Below are positions 8,206 through 15,946 of a stretch of DNA of 64,000 nucleotides, piece after piece. Below the pieces are notes generated by a model, which saw only the letters and a list, made by a program, of their open reading frames with translations, did no database searches and was not told where the DNA came from. The translations under genes and the position numbers were made by a program. Each line of letters begins with the position of its first letter. Positions within the stretch are counted from its first letter, which is position 1. The stretch is from an uncultured Paracoccaceae bacterium (lineage in GTDB: Bacteria > Pseudomonadota > Alphaproteobacteria > Rhodobacterales > Rhodobacteraceae): NCBI GenBank assembly GCA_937864535.1, contig CALMJS010000015.1, forward strand, positions 186,001 to 250,000, read 5' to 3'.

Positions 8206-8819
8206 CAGACTTGCCCCCGGAAAGCGCGCACGATGTAGGCCACAGTCGCCGGATCGAGCGAGAGTTCGACCTCGTACCCATCCGTCCCCTTGGGGGTGAT
8301 GCGCACGGTCCGGGCGCCCCGGATGGTCCCGTCCACGACGGCCGACAGGCTATCGTTGCCGATACGGGCCTGCCCCACGGTGGTCGAGGCATTGATATGG
8401 ATGCCGTGGACCTGTTCCGTCAGGTCGCGCAGCGCATCCATACGGGCTGCCCGCAGCGCCAGCAGCCGTTTTTCGTTCAGCGTATTCCCCGGCTGACCTG
8501 CAATCTGGGCAAAGCCTAGTCCGGTGATCATCGTCGGGTCAGAGGCCGCGATGACCCCCGGGGTGGCGGCGGTCGCCGACATGGGGGCGGCCTGTGTTGC
8601 AGACATCGCCGCGGTCGCATTCATCGGCGCCGAAGAGGCAGCTGCCTGCGGGGTGCCAAGTGCGTCAAGCCCGTCCTTGACCTCTGCGAGCGATTGCGCC
8701 CGCGCGCTGGGTTCAGAGGGCAGGGCGCTCATGGCCGAGGTATCGGGGGTCGCACAGGCCGTCAAACCGGCCACGCCGATCAACGCCACTGCGCTGCGAA
8801 TTGTGATGAGCTGGGTCAC
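8205..8819 (-). CDS. flgP: Outer-membrane flagellar lipoprotein FlgP/LPP20-like
   Basis: The 204-residue product starts at GTG 8819, which has an AGGAG site six bases upstream. The longer frame to 8930 would run through the promoter region and is rejected. The signal peptide ends in the lipobox LTAC. An Ala/Met/Thr-rich linker with repeated MSAT/MNAT units follows. The C-terminal domain (about 130-204) has the LPP20 pattern: RLLALRAARMDALRDLTEQVHG, then GTIRGARTV and a closing YEVELSLDPATVAYIV. FlgP proteins form a basal disk or ring at the outer membrane. First gene of the operon. Confidence 0.7.
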   Translation of the reverse strand: MTQLITIRSAVALIGVAGLTACATPDTSAMSALPSEPSARAQSLAEVKDGLDALGTPQAAASSAPMNATAAMSATQAAPMSATAATPGVIAASDPTMITGLGFAQIAGQPGNTLNEKRLLALRAARMDALRDLTEQVHGIHINASTTVGQARIGNDSLSAVVDGTIRGARTVRITPKGTDGYEVELSLDPATVAYIVRAFRGQV

Positions 8820-8858
8820 CGGGGGCTCCTGTCTGCAAAGGATCGTTCGCACCGGGTT

Positions 8859-8874
8859 TGCAAGTGTTGTGCCA
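8859..8874 (-). promoter_or_regulatory. Sigma-54 promoter for the flgP operon
   Basis: On the minus strand this reads TGGCAC-AACAC-TTGCA, a perfect -24/-12 element with the invariant GG-N10-GC spacing. Transcription would start about 30 bases before the flgP GTG at 8819. It faces a second perfect element on the other strand. Confidence 0.85.
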
Positions 8875-8913
8875 AGGCGACGACCCAAATGGACCGCCTC
8901 CTGTTCCTTTGGC

Positions 8914-8929
8914 TGGCACCCATCTTGCA
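8914..8929 (+). promoter_or_regulatory. Sigma-54 promoter for flhA-flhF-fliA
   Basis: The plus strand reads TGGCAC-CCATC-TTGCA, again full consensus with correct spacing. A start near 8940 would give a leader of about 70 bases before flhA at 9009. The two -24 elements are 39 bases apart and point away from each other. Confidence 0.85.
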
Positions 8930-9008
8930 CGATGAGGGGGAATGATTTTCGACAGGATGCTGCGATGCCCGGCTTCGATCAGACCAAGAACAAGGGAGGA
9001 CTGCGCTA

Positions 9009-11144
9009 ATGGCTGCCGAGGCGCGCCCGACGGTTTTGGGCCGTATGGGGGATTTGACCCTGCCGATGGGCATTCTGGCTATCATGGCGATGATGGTTCT
9101 GCCGCTGCCTGTTGCGCTATTGGATACGTTTTTTGTCGCCAATATCGTGCTGTCGCTCTTGGTGCTGATGGTTGCGCTGCATAGCTACCGTCCGCTGGAT
9201 TTTTCCAGCTTTCCCAGTATCTTGCTGATTTCGACCGTGCTGCGGCTGGCGTTGAACGTCGCCTCGACCCGGATCGTGCTGACCGATGGCCACACCGGCG
9301 GCGGTGCCGCTGGCAAGGTGATCCAGGCCTTCGGGGAATTCGTGATCGCGGGGAATTTCCTCGTGGGTCTGCTGGTGTTCGCGATCCTCGTGATTATCAA
9401 CCTCGTGGTGATCACCAAAGGCGCGGGTCGCGTGTCCGAAGTGTCGGCCCGCTTTACCCTTGATGCGATGCCCGGCAAGCAGATGGCGATCGATGCCGAT
9501 TTGAATGCCGGACTTTTGACACCCGAAGAGGCCAAAATCCGACGCACCGACGTTGCCGCCGAGGCGGACTTTTACGGGGCGATGGATGGTGCGTCGAAAT
9601 TCGTCAAGGGTGACGCTGTCGCGGGCATCCTGATTTTGGCGATCAACGTCATCGGCGGCATCCTGATCGGCACCCTGCAACATGGGTTGTCGGCAGGCGA
9701 GGCGGCGGAAACCTATATCCTGTTGTCGATCGGGGACGGTCTGGTTGCACAGATCCCCTCGCTGCTGCTGTCGATTGCCACCGCCGTTATCGTGACCCGA
9801 GTGTCGTCCAGCCACGACATGGCGAAACTGATCGGCAAACAGATGAACCTGCGGCGGGCATGGATCCCTGTTGCGGGGGTGATGGCGCTGCTCGGGATCG
9901 TTCCGGGCATGCCGAACCTTTTGTTCATGATTGCTGCTGCCGGCGCGGCTGCGCTGGCCTATTTCAACCGCGAAGGAACGATCGACGCCGAGGATGTTGA
10001 CACCCCCGCCCAGCCCGGCGCGCCGCGCGCGGCTGGTGGTGCCGGTGCCAAGGCTCCTGCCGACGAAGAGGGGATCGTTCCTGACGATGTGGCCGATCAT
10101 GCGCCGATTTCCCTGCAAATCGGCTATGGTCTGATCCAGATGGCGGGCGGCGAGGGTGGCGCGCTGGTGTCACGCATCACCGGCATCCGCAAAGAACTGT
10201 CCAAGGCGATGGGCTTTGTCGTTCCCGGTGTGCGAATTCGCGACGACCTGTCCCTGCCGCCTAACCAATACCGTATTCGGATCGGTCAGCGGATCGTTGG
10301 CGAAGATGTGGTCTATCCCGACCGCAAACTGGCGCTGCCCGGTGGCGGCTCGACCAAGAAACTGCGCGGGATCGAGGTCAAGGACCCGTCCTTTGGTATG
10401 GATGCAGTATGGATTCTCCCGCAGCAGGTCACCGAGGCCGAGGCCGACGATTACGTCGTGGTCGAACCGGAATCGGTCATTGCGACCCACCTGAGCCAGG
10501 TTGTGACCTCGAACGCGTCGGACCTGATCGGGCCGGATGACGTGCAGGGGCTGCTGGATACGTTGTCGAAATCGGCCCCGACGCTGGTGAGCTCGGTCGT
10601 GCCGAAGCTGGTGGCACTGCATACGCTGACGGCAGTGCTGCGGTATTTGCTGGCGGGCCGTATTCCGATCTCGGACCTGCGGCACATTCTCGAAGGGCTG
10701 GCGGAACTGTCGGCACGGAACCTGTCTGCCATCGATATGGCCGAGGCGCTTCGGCCAAGTCTGACACCTCTGCTGTTGCAACAGCTTGGCCCGCTCAATT
10801 CCGCGCTGCCTTTGATTACACTCGATCCAGAGTTGGAACAGATCTTGCTACGCGCACGTCAGGCGGGTGATCTGGATGGCGGGCTGGCGATCGACAACGG
10901 TCTGGCCCAGACAATCCTGACCTCGCTCGCGGATGCGACGGATCGTGCAGCCGGAGACGGCAAGACAGCGGTCGTCGTGGTGGCGACCCCGCTGCGGCGG
11001 TCCTTCGCGGCCTTTATCCGCCCGCATATGCCCGACACCATCGTGATCGGGATCAATGAATTGCCCGAAATGCGCCGCGTCGAAGTGCTGGCCGTTGTGG
11101 GTGGACAATCGACGCTGCCCCGTCCCGGACAGCCCAAACGCTGA
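9009..11144 (+). CDS. flhA: Flagellar type III export gate protein FlhA
   Basis: At 711 residues this is full length for the family. The N-terminal third has about eight membrane helices. The FHIPEP-family block is present around residues 140-210 (MPGKQMAIDADLNAGLL, then EADFYGAMDGASKFVKGDA). The cytoplasmic domain begins near 345 after an Ala/Pro-rich linker and carries the ISTL-type regions, with a conserved Pro/Arg-rich C-terminus. FlhA binds chaperone-substrate complexes and uses proton motive force for export. An AGGGAGGA ribosome site precedes the ATG. It leads the unit flhA-flhF-fliA. Confidence 0.95.
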   Translation: MAAEARPTVLGRMGDLTLPMGILAIMAMMVLPLPVALLDTFFVANIVLSLLVLMVALHSYRPLDFSSFPSILLISTVLRLALNVASTRIVLTDGHTGGGAAGKVIQAFGEFVIAGNFLVGLLVFAILVIINLVVITKGAGRVSEVSARFTLDAMPGKQMAIDADLNAGLLTPEEAKIRRTDVAAEADFYGAMDGASKFVKGDAVAGILILAINVIGGILIGTLQHGLSAGEAAETYILLSIGDGLVAQIPSLLLSIATAVIVTRVSSSHDMAKLIGKQMNLRRAWIPVAGVMALLGIVPGMPNLLFMIAAAGAAALAYFNREGTIDAEDVDTPAQPGAPRAAGGAGAKAPADEEGIVPDDVADHAPISLQIGYGLIQMAGGEGGALVSRITGIRKELSKAMGFVVPGVRIRDDLSLPPNQYRIRIGQRIVGEDVVYPDRKLALPGGGSTKKLRGIEVKDPSFGMDAVWILPQQVTEAEADDYVVVEPESVIATHLSQVVTSNASDLIGPDDVQGLLDTLSKSAPTLVSSVVPKLVALHTLTAVLRYLLAGRIPISDLRHILEGLAELSARNLSAIDMAEALRPSLTPLLLQQLGPLNSALPLITLDPELEQILLRARQAGDLDGGLAIDNGLAQTILTSLADATDRAAGDGKTAVVVVATPLRRSFAAFIRPHMPDTIVIGINELPEMRRVEVLAVVGGQSTLPRPGQPKR

Positions 11145-11152
11145 GGTGATCT

Positions 11153-12217
11153 ATGTCGACGATCGTAGTCCGCGCATCTGACACTGCTCTCGCGATGGAG
11201 GAGGTCAAACGTCGTCTTGGCGAAGAGGCCTATATCCTGTCCACCAAGCAAAAGAACGGGCAGGTGGAAATCCGCGCCACGACCGAAGCGCCCAAGCCCA
11301 AACCGCGCCCCGCGCCGCAATTTGCCGCGCCGCAGGCCAAGGGGCGCAGCTTTGGCGAGGTCTTTGCCGAAAAGACCGCTGCGACCCGTCCGCCGCTCCC
11401 CGACGGGCTACGGATGGCGCGGCGCGATGTCATCGACGATGTGACCCAGCCCAGCCACCCGACCATGCGCCCAGATGTCGATGCGCCCAACGGCGGCTAT
11501 CCGGGACTCGCGCCTGCCTTTGTCGCGGATCTGTGGTCAGAACTGGGGCAAGCCCCGGGGGATGAGACCGGATTTTTCGGCAACCTCTGCGCTGCGATTT
11601 TACCCGGCAAATCGGTGACAACCGCCTCCCGGATCATTCTGGTCGGCCCGTCCGGAGCCGGAAAAACCTCGGTTGCGGCGCGATTGGCTGCGCTGATCAT
11701 GACCGAACGCGCAGGGGTCTATCCGCTGCTGGTTGCCCCGCGCGCGGGTCGGCTGCTGTCCCCCGATTTTCTGGCAGGCGCGTCCCGCCTGATGGGGCTG
11801 ACGGTGGATCGTCCGCTGCTATCCGATCTGGCCAAGGGGCGCGCCATTCCCGCCCCCGGCCTGCATGCCCCGCAGATCATGGATCTGCCTGATTTGCCCG
11901 TGGCCGCGGTCGAAGCGTTGGTCGAGGAACACGATGATACGCAGGTCATCCTCTGCCTGCCGTCGGGCCTGCATCCGGGGATGATCACCCGTCACGCATC
12001 GCGCTGGGCGGCGCTGTCGCCGATGGTGTGTCTAACAAAAACTGACGAATGGGCCCCGACTCCCGAAGAGTTGGCGGCGATTTCGGCATCAGGCTTGCAA
12101 ATGGGGCTCATGGGGATTGGCGCCTCTCTCTTGGATACGCTGATCCGCCCGACCCGTGCCGACCTGCGGAGCATTGCCGAAGGCTGGCTCACTCCGGTTT
12201 CACGGGGGCGGGCATGA
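11153..12217 (+). CDS. flhF: Flagellar placement GTPase FlhF-like
   Basis: The 354-residue protein has an N-terminal B-domain like that of FlhF (AMEEVKRRLGEEAYILSTKQ), a Pro/Lys-rich linker, and an SRP-type G domain with P-loop GPSGAGKTS near residue 162 and a TKTDEW G4-like segment near 296. FlhF recruits early basal-body components to the pole. The G1 loop is good but the G2/G3 region is short and divergent compared with classic FlhF, so GTPase activity should not be assumed. It starts eight bases after flhA and is followed by fliA, the usual order. Confidence 0.8.
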   Translation: MSTIVVRASDTALAMEEVKRRLGEEAYILSTKQKNGQVEIRATTEAPKPKPRPAPQFAAPQAKGRSFGEVFAEKTAATRPPLPDGLRMARRDVIDDVTQPSHPTMRPDVDAPNGGYPGLAPAFVADLWSELGQAPGDETGFFGNLCAAILPGKSVTTASRIILVGPSGAGKTSVAARLAALIMTERAGVYPLLVAPRAGRLLSPDFLAGASRLMGLTVDRPLLSDLAKGRAIPAPGLHAPQIMDLPDLPVAAVEALVEEHDDTQVILCLPSGLHPGMITRHASRWAALSPMVCLTKTDEWAPTPEELAAISASGLQMGLMGIGASLLDTLIRPTRADLRSIAEGWLTPVSRGRA

Positions 12218-12260
12218 CACTTGCAATTCACGTCCGACAGCAACATGAAAGGACGCCCGA

Positions 12261-12980
12261 ATGTTGATGACCAAAGGGTACGCCGAACAAAAAACCAGTC
12301 CGGACAAGCTGGTTGCCGAACATATGCAGATCGTCCGCAAAATCGCGTGGCATATGTACGGGCGTGTCGGGCGCATCGTTGAAATCGACGATCTGCTTCA
12401 GGTCGGCTACATGGGTCTGATTGACGCCAGCCGTCGGTATCAGCCCAAGGCCGGTGCGACCTTTGCCTCCTATGCCGCGATCCGGGTCCGCGGGTCGATT
12501 GTCGACTTTTTGCGGGACAATGCGAGCGTCTGCCGTAGCACGATCCTGATGCAGCAAAAGGCCAAGGCGGCCGTTGCCAAGCTAGAACAGCAGTTGATGC
12601 GCGCCCCGACCAAAGAGGAAATCGCCGCCGAGATGGAGCTGACGGTAGCCGAACTCGAAGACTGGGATACGCGCTTTGCGGCCAGTCAGGTCAAGTCGCT
12701 GGACGAACTCTACACCGATCAGTCGCGGATTTTCTCGGATGACAACGCCACGGTCGAGGACAAACTGCAACAGCAACAGATGAAGGTTTTTCTGCGCAAA
12801 GCCCTGGGCCAACTGCCCGAGCGCGAGGCGCTGTTGCTCCAGTTGTATTTTGTCGAGGAACTGAACGTCTACGAAATCGCCAAGATTCTGGGGGTCACGA
12901 CTGGCCGGGTTTCGCAGATCAAGAAGGCGGCGGTCGAACGGCTGCGCAAATTCATCGCCGAGATGCAGGGGGAAGACTGA
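12261..12980 (+). CDS. fliA: Flagellar sigma factor sigma-28 FliA
   Basis: The 239-residue product has sigma region 2 (VEIDDLLQVGYMGLIDASRRY, then ATFASYAAIRVRGSIVDFLR), region 3, and region 4 with the helix-turn-helix VYEIAKILGVTTGRVSQIKK. Length and order match FliA. It would direct RNA polymerase to late flagellar and chemotaxis promoters and is held in check by FlgM (6020-6325). ATGs at 12261 and 12267 are both possible; a GAAAGGA site favours the first. Terminal gene of the sigma-54-driven unit, which places sigma-28 below sigma-54. Confidence 0.92.
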   Translation: MLMTKGYAEQKTSPDKLVAEHMQIVRKIAWHMYGRVGRIVEIDDLLQVGYMGLIDASRRYQPKAGATFASYAAIRVRGSIVDFLRDNASVCRSTILMQQKAKAAVAKLEQQLMRAPTKEEIAAEMELTVAELEDWDTRFAASQVKSLDELYTDQSRIFSDDNATVEDKLQQQQMKVFLRKALGQLPEREALLLQLYFVEELNVYEIAKILGVTTGRVSQIKKAAVERLRKFIAEMQGED

Positions 12981-13005
12981 CGCCTTCCCCCGATTTTGGA
13001 GGGTA

Positions 13006-13875
13006 TCAGATATTGAAGACCGGCATCACCATGGCACCCGCTGCGATACGCTTGGCCCATGCGGTGACGTCATCGCGGAAGTGGCTTTCGGCATCGGGAA
13101 TGGCCGTCAGCAGCGACAAGACAGCGATTTTGCCGAGATCGAGTTCATGATCCAGATCGCCGATTTCGACAGGTCGCCAGTCCAGACCATCGACGCGCAC
13201 CGCGCATCCTTCGTCATTGAGGCGGATGTACCACTGAAACCCGTGTAGATCAAAGGCCCTGATGTCGGGGCCGAGGCCCGCATTGCGGCGATGGATCATA
13301 TGCATCTTGATGTATTCACGGGTCGTGTCGCGGGTCAGCGAGATAATCTCGGCGGCGATTGCAGACCAGCCTTCTTCGACGGTATTGGCCAGCGGCAGCC
13401 AGTCGCCTCCACTCTCGTTGCGATAGGCAAGCATATCCAGATCGGTCATCTCGCCGATGACGTAGTTTACGCCGCCAATGCACAGGCGCGCCACAGGCTC
13501 GACAGCGCCGGTCAGACGCGGGCTCTCATCTTCGACTTCTTCTTCCTTGACCCTTACACGGCGGCCGGGACGGACGTTGCCGGAATAGTCGCCGGTGCTG
13601 AAGTCATACAGCATGTCCTGTGCAGTCTTGGACAGGATGAATTCCTTGGCAGACAGTTCGCCAAGTCCGGCAATCCGCAAGGCGGTCTGTTCCGCCGGCG
13701 TTGCCGGGACATGCGACGCCATGCGCAACAGGCCGGTGAGAGAGAGCGAAGCTGCGCCCGGATCGAAATCGCGCAGGGCGTCGATCAGGTCCAGAAAATC
13801 CCCGGTTGTGTAGAACCGATTGGTAATGTTCTGCTGCGTGGTCGTTTGTTTGGTGGTATCTGTTTGCGCTTGCAT
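13006..13875 (-). CDS. Unassigned 289-residue cytoplasmic protein
   Basis: The product has no signal peptide or membrane segment. It begins with a Gln/Thr-rich tail (TDTTKQTTTQQN), then a helical region (about 20-90), an acidic-basic patch KEEEVEDESPR near 112, and a mixed alpha/beta C-terminal half containing WYIRLNDEGCAVRVDGLDW. I do not recognise a family. It is convergent with fliA, with 25 bases between the stops, and reads in the same direction as leuA but with its own start (AAGGATAG ribosome site). Its flagellar neighbourhood may be coincidental. Confidence 0.6.
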   Translation of the reverse strand: MQAQTDTTKQTTTQQNITNRFYTTGDFLDLIDALRDFDPGAASLSLTGLLRMASHVPATPAEQTALRIAGLGELSAKEFILSKTAQDMLYDFSTGDYSGNVRPGRRVRVKEEEVEDESPRLTGAVEPVARLCIGGVNYVIGEMTDLDMLAYRNESGGDWLPLANTVEEGWSAIAAEIISLTRDTTREYIKMHMIHRRNAGLGPDIRAFDLHGFQWYIRLNDEGCAVRVDGLDWRPVEIGDLDHELDLGKIAVLSLLTAIPDAESHFRDDVTAWAKRIAAGAMVMPVFNI

Positions 13876-13974
13876 GTGATCCTATCCTTGGAGGGCGGTC
13901 GGCATGCAACTAGAACGTACTATTACGGACTCAGTTTAGGTCAGACCAATTGCCCGGATGATCTGGGCGGGCCT

Positions 13975-14004
13975 AAAAGGATAGGGCGACCCCGAGGCCG
14001 CCCT
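13975..14004 (-). terminator. Probable terminator of leuA
   Basis: On the minus strand a hairpin with six-base arms (AGGGCG/CGCCCT at 13983-14004) is followed by ATCC and TTTT. It begins 23 bases past the leuA stop. The stem is short, hence moderate confidence. Confidence 0.5.
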
Positions 14005-14026
14005 GAAAATCTTTGCATCCGGTGGA

Positions 14027-15586
14027 TCAGATCGTGTCCTTGTAATTTACCGTCTTTGTGTCTTCGCCGGGGGCAGATTTTTCACGCCGTACAATCAGCC
14101 GGTTGATGGCGTTGATATAGGCCTTGGCCGAGGCCACGACGGTATCGGTATCCGCCGATTGGCCGGTCGCGATCTTGCCATCCTCTTCGAGACGGACAGA
14201 AACGGTGGCCTGCGCGTCGGTGCCTTCGGTGACGGCGTGGACCTGATAGAGTTGCAGCCGGCCACCATGCGGAAAGATCGACTTGACGGCGTTAAAGGTC
14301 GCATCGACCGGGCCATCGCCCGTGGCGGTCACGGCCTTGTCCACGCCGCCGACGGTCAGCACCATATCGGCGCTCTGCGGGCCTTCGGTGCCACAGACGA
14401 CACGCAGTGACTTGAGCTTGATGTGATCGTCGAGCGTATCGTTCTGACCGATCAGCGCGACGAGGTCGTCATCATGCACCTCTTTTTTGCGGTCGGCGAG
14501 GTCCTTGAACCGGACAAACAGGTCGTTGAGCTGGTTGTCGGCCATGTCGTAGCCAAGGCTGTCGAGCTTGGCCCGCAGAGCGGCGCGGCCCGAGTGTTTG
14601 CCGAGCGGCAAGGAGGTGCCAGCCAGACCCACGTCCTGCGGGCGCATGATCTCGAACGTTTCCTTGTTCTTGAGCATGCCGTCCTGATGTATGCCGGATT
14701 CATGGGCAAAGGCGTTCTTGCCGACAATGGCTTTGTTGAACTGCACGGCAAAGCCCGACGCGGTCGAGACCTTGCGCGAGATCGCCATCAGCTTGGTGGT
14801 GTCAACGCCGGTGGTAAACGGCATGATATCGCCGCGCACCTTGAGTGCCATGACGACTTCTTCCAGCGCGGTGTTCCCCGCGCGTTCGCCCAGACCGTTG
14901 ACGGTACATTCGATCTGGCGCGCGCCGCCTGCGACGGCGGCCAGCGCGTTGGCGGTCGCCATGCCAAGGTCATTGTGGCAATGCGTTGCAAAGATCACGT
15001 CATCGGCACCCGGCACGGTTTCGATCAGGCGCCGGATCAGGTCCGCGCTCTCCATCGGGGCGGTATAGCCGACGGTGTCGGGGATGTTGATGGTCGTGGC
15101 CCCGGCCTTGATCGCGATTTCGATCACGCGGCAGAGGTAATCCCATTCCGTGCGGGTGGCATCCATCGGCGACCACTGGACGTTGTCGCAGAGGTTGCGG
15201 GCATGGGTGACGGTTTCGTGGATCTTCTCGGCCATCTGATCCATCGTCAGGTTCGGAATGGCCCGGTGCAACGGCGAGGTGCCGATGAACGTATGGATGC
15301 GGCCCGACCCTGCGTGTCTGACCGCCTCGGCGCAGCGGTCGATGTCCTTGAAATTGGCGCGGGCAAGGCCGCAGATCGTCGAATTTTTCGACCGTTTCGC
15401 GATTTCGGACACCGCGCGGAAATCGCCCTCGGAGGCGATGGGAAAACCCGCTTCGATGATGTCAACGCCCATATCGTCGAGCATTTCGGCGATATCGAGC
15501 TTTTCTTCGTGGGTCATGGTTGCCCCCGGAGACTGTTCGCCGTCACGGAGGGTGGTGTCGAAAATCAACACGCGATCTTTGGTCAT
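14027..15586 (-). CDS. leuA: 2-isopropylmalate synthase
   Basis: The enzyme condenses acetyl-CoA with 2-ketoisovalerate, the first committed step of leucine synthesis. The 519-residue length suits the short bacterial type. The TIM barrel opens with the HMGL signature FDTTLRDGEQSPGA, has the metal-binding HCHNDLGMATANALAA, and NGLGERAGNTALEEV. The C-terminal LeuA allosteric domain (about 395-519) binds leucine. I chose ATG 15586, preceded by AAGGA, instead of the longer frame to 15703, which would run through a possible leader region. Confidence 0.95.
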   Translation of the reverse strand: MTKDRVLIFDTTLRDGEQSPGATMTHEEKLDIAEMLDDMGVDIIEAGFPIASEGDFRAVSEIAKRSKNSTICGLARANFKDIDRCAEAVRHAGSGRIHTFIGTSPLHRAIPNLTMDQMAEKIHETVTHARNLCDNVQWSPMDATRTEWDYLCRVIEIAIKAGATTINIPDTVGYTAPMESADLIRRLIETVPGADDVIFATHCHNDLGMATANALAAVAGGARQIECTVNGLGERAGNTALEEVVMALKVRGDIMPFTTGVDTTKLMAISRKVSTASGFAVQFNKAIVGKNAFAHESGIHQDGMLKNKETFEIMRPQDVGLAGTSLPLGKHSGRAALRAKLDSLGYDMADNQLNDLFVRFKDLADRKKEVHDDDLVALIGQNDTLDDHIKLKSLRVVCGTEGPQSADMVLTVGGVDKAVTATGDGPVDATFNAVKSIFPHGGRLQLYQVHAVTEGTDAQATVSVRLEEDGKIATGQSADTDTVVASAKAYINAINRLIVRREKSAPGEDTKTVNYKDTI

Positions 15587-15630
15587 GTCTGTAATCCTTG
15601 TCTGAACCTTAGCAGTATCGGCGCTGATCC

Positions 15631-15666
15631 CTTCTGAGCGGTCGCGCCGGAAGGCACGCTCAGAAG
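15631..15666 (-). promoter_or_regulatory. Leader RNA hairpin upstream of leuA
   Basis: Perfect ten-base arms (CTTCTGAGCG / CGCTCAGAAG) enclose a 16-base loop, 45 bases before the leuA start. No T-run follows, so it is not an intrinsic terminator by itself; it could be one of two alternative structures in an attenuator. Confidence 0.5.
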
Positions 15667-15737
15667 CGGCTAAGGCGTAGCAGGGCGCGCAGCGACAAGG
15701 CACCGCGAGTGCGGGCAGTCAAAGAGATATGATCCAT
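15660..15737 (-). CDS. Possible leucine leader peptide upstream of leuA
   Basis: A 25-codon minus-strand frame upstream of leuA ends in ALSLRALLRLSRF, with six Leu among 25 residues clustered near the stop. Its stop codon falls inside a perfect hairpin. Attenuation of leu genes through short Leu-rich leader peptides is known in proteobacteria. No strong ribosome site is seen, and a start four codons upstream (ATG at 15749) is also in frame. Treat it as a candidate. Confidence 0.4.
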   Translation of the reverse strand: MDHISLTARTRGALSLRALLRLSRF

Positions 15738-15830
15738 GCGCGTATCCATGGGGCGGGACTATACCGAGGATTCGGGCGAGGGAAAGGCCGTTTTTCAAAT
15801 TAGGACGGGTGAAAAGCGACTTTGGATCAA
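15738..15830. other. leuA upstream region without further genes
   Basis: This part of the leuA-photolyase intergenic region holds a minus-strand TATAGT that could be the -10 of leuA, without a convincing -35. No coding frame is supported. Confidence 0.4.
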
Positions 15831-15890
15831 GGGGGCGCTGCCCCCACCCGCCTGCGGCGGGTTCCCCCGAGGTATTTTGGGAAAGATGAA
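15831..15890 (+). repeat. Dispersed hairpin repeat, copy 1
   Basis: The unit is a GGGGGC-GCT-GCCCCC hairpin, a second hairpin CCCGCC-TGC-GGCGGG, then CCCCCGAGGTATTTT and AAAGATGAA. Copies 2-4 at 20787, 26540 and 56512 (minus) share the same order of parts. It lies between leuA and the photolyase gene. Confidence 0.75.
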
Positions 15891-15946
15891 AGCTCGACGC
15901 GCGGGCGGTGCGGCCTAGGTTGTGCCGAAATAACCGGAGGACAGGA

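Noticed and set aside
8820-8930. Longer FlgP starting at 8930
   Set aside because: It would cover the minus-strand sigma-54 promoter and remove the lipoprotein signal from the N-terminus.
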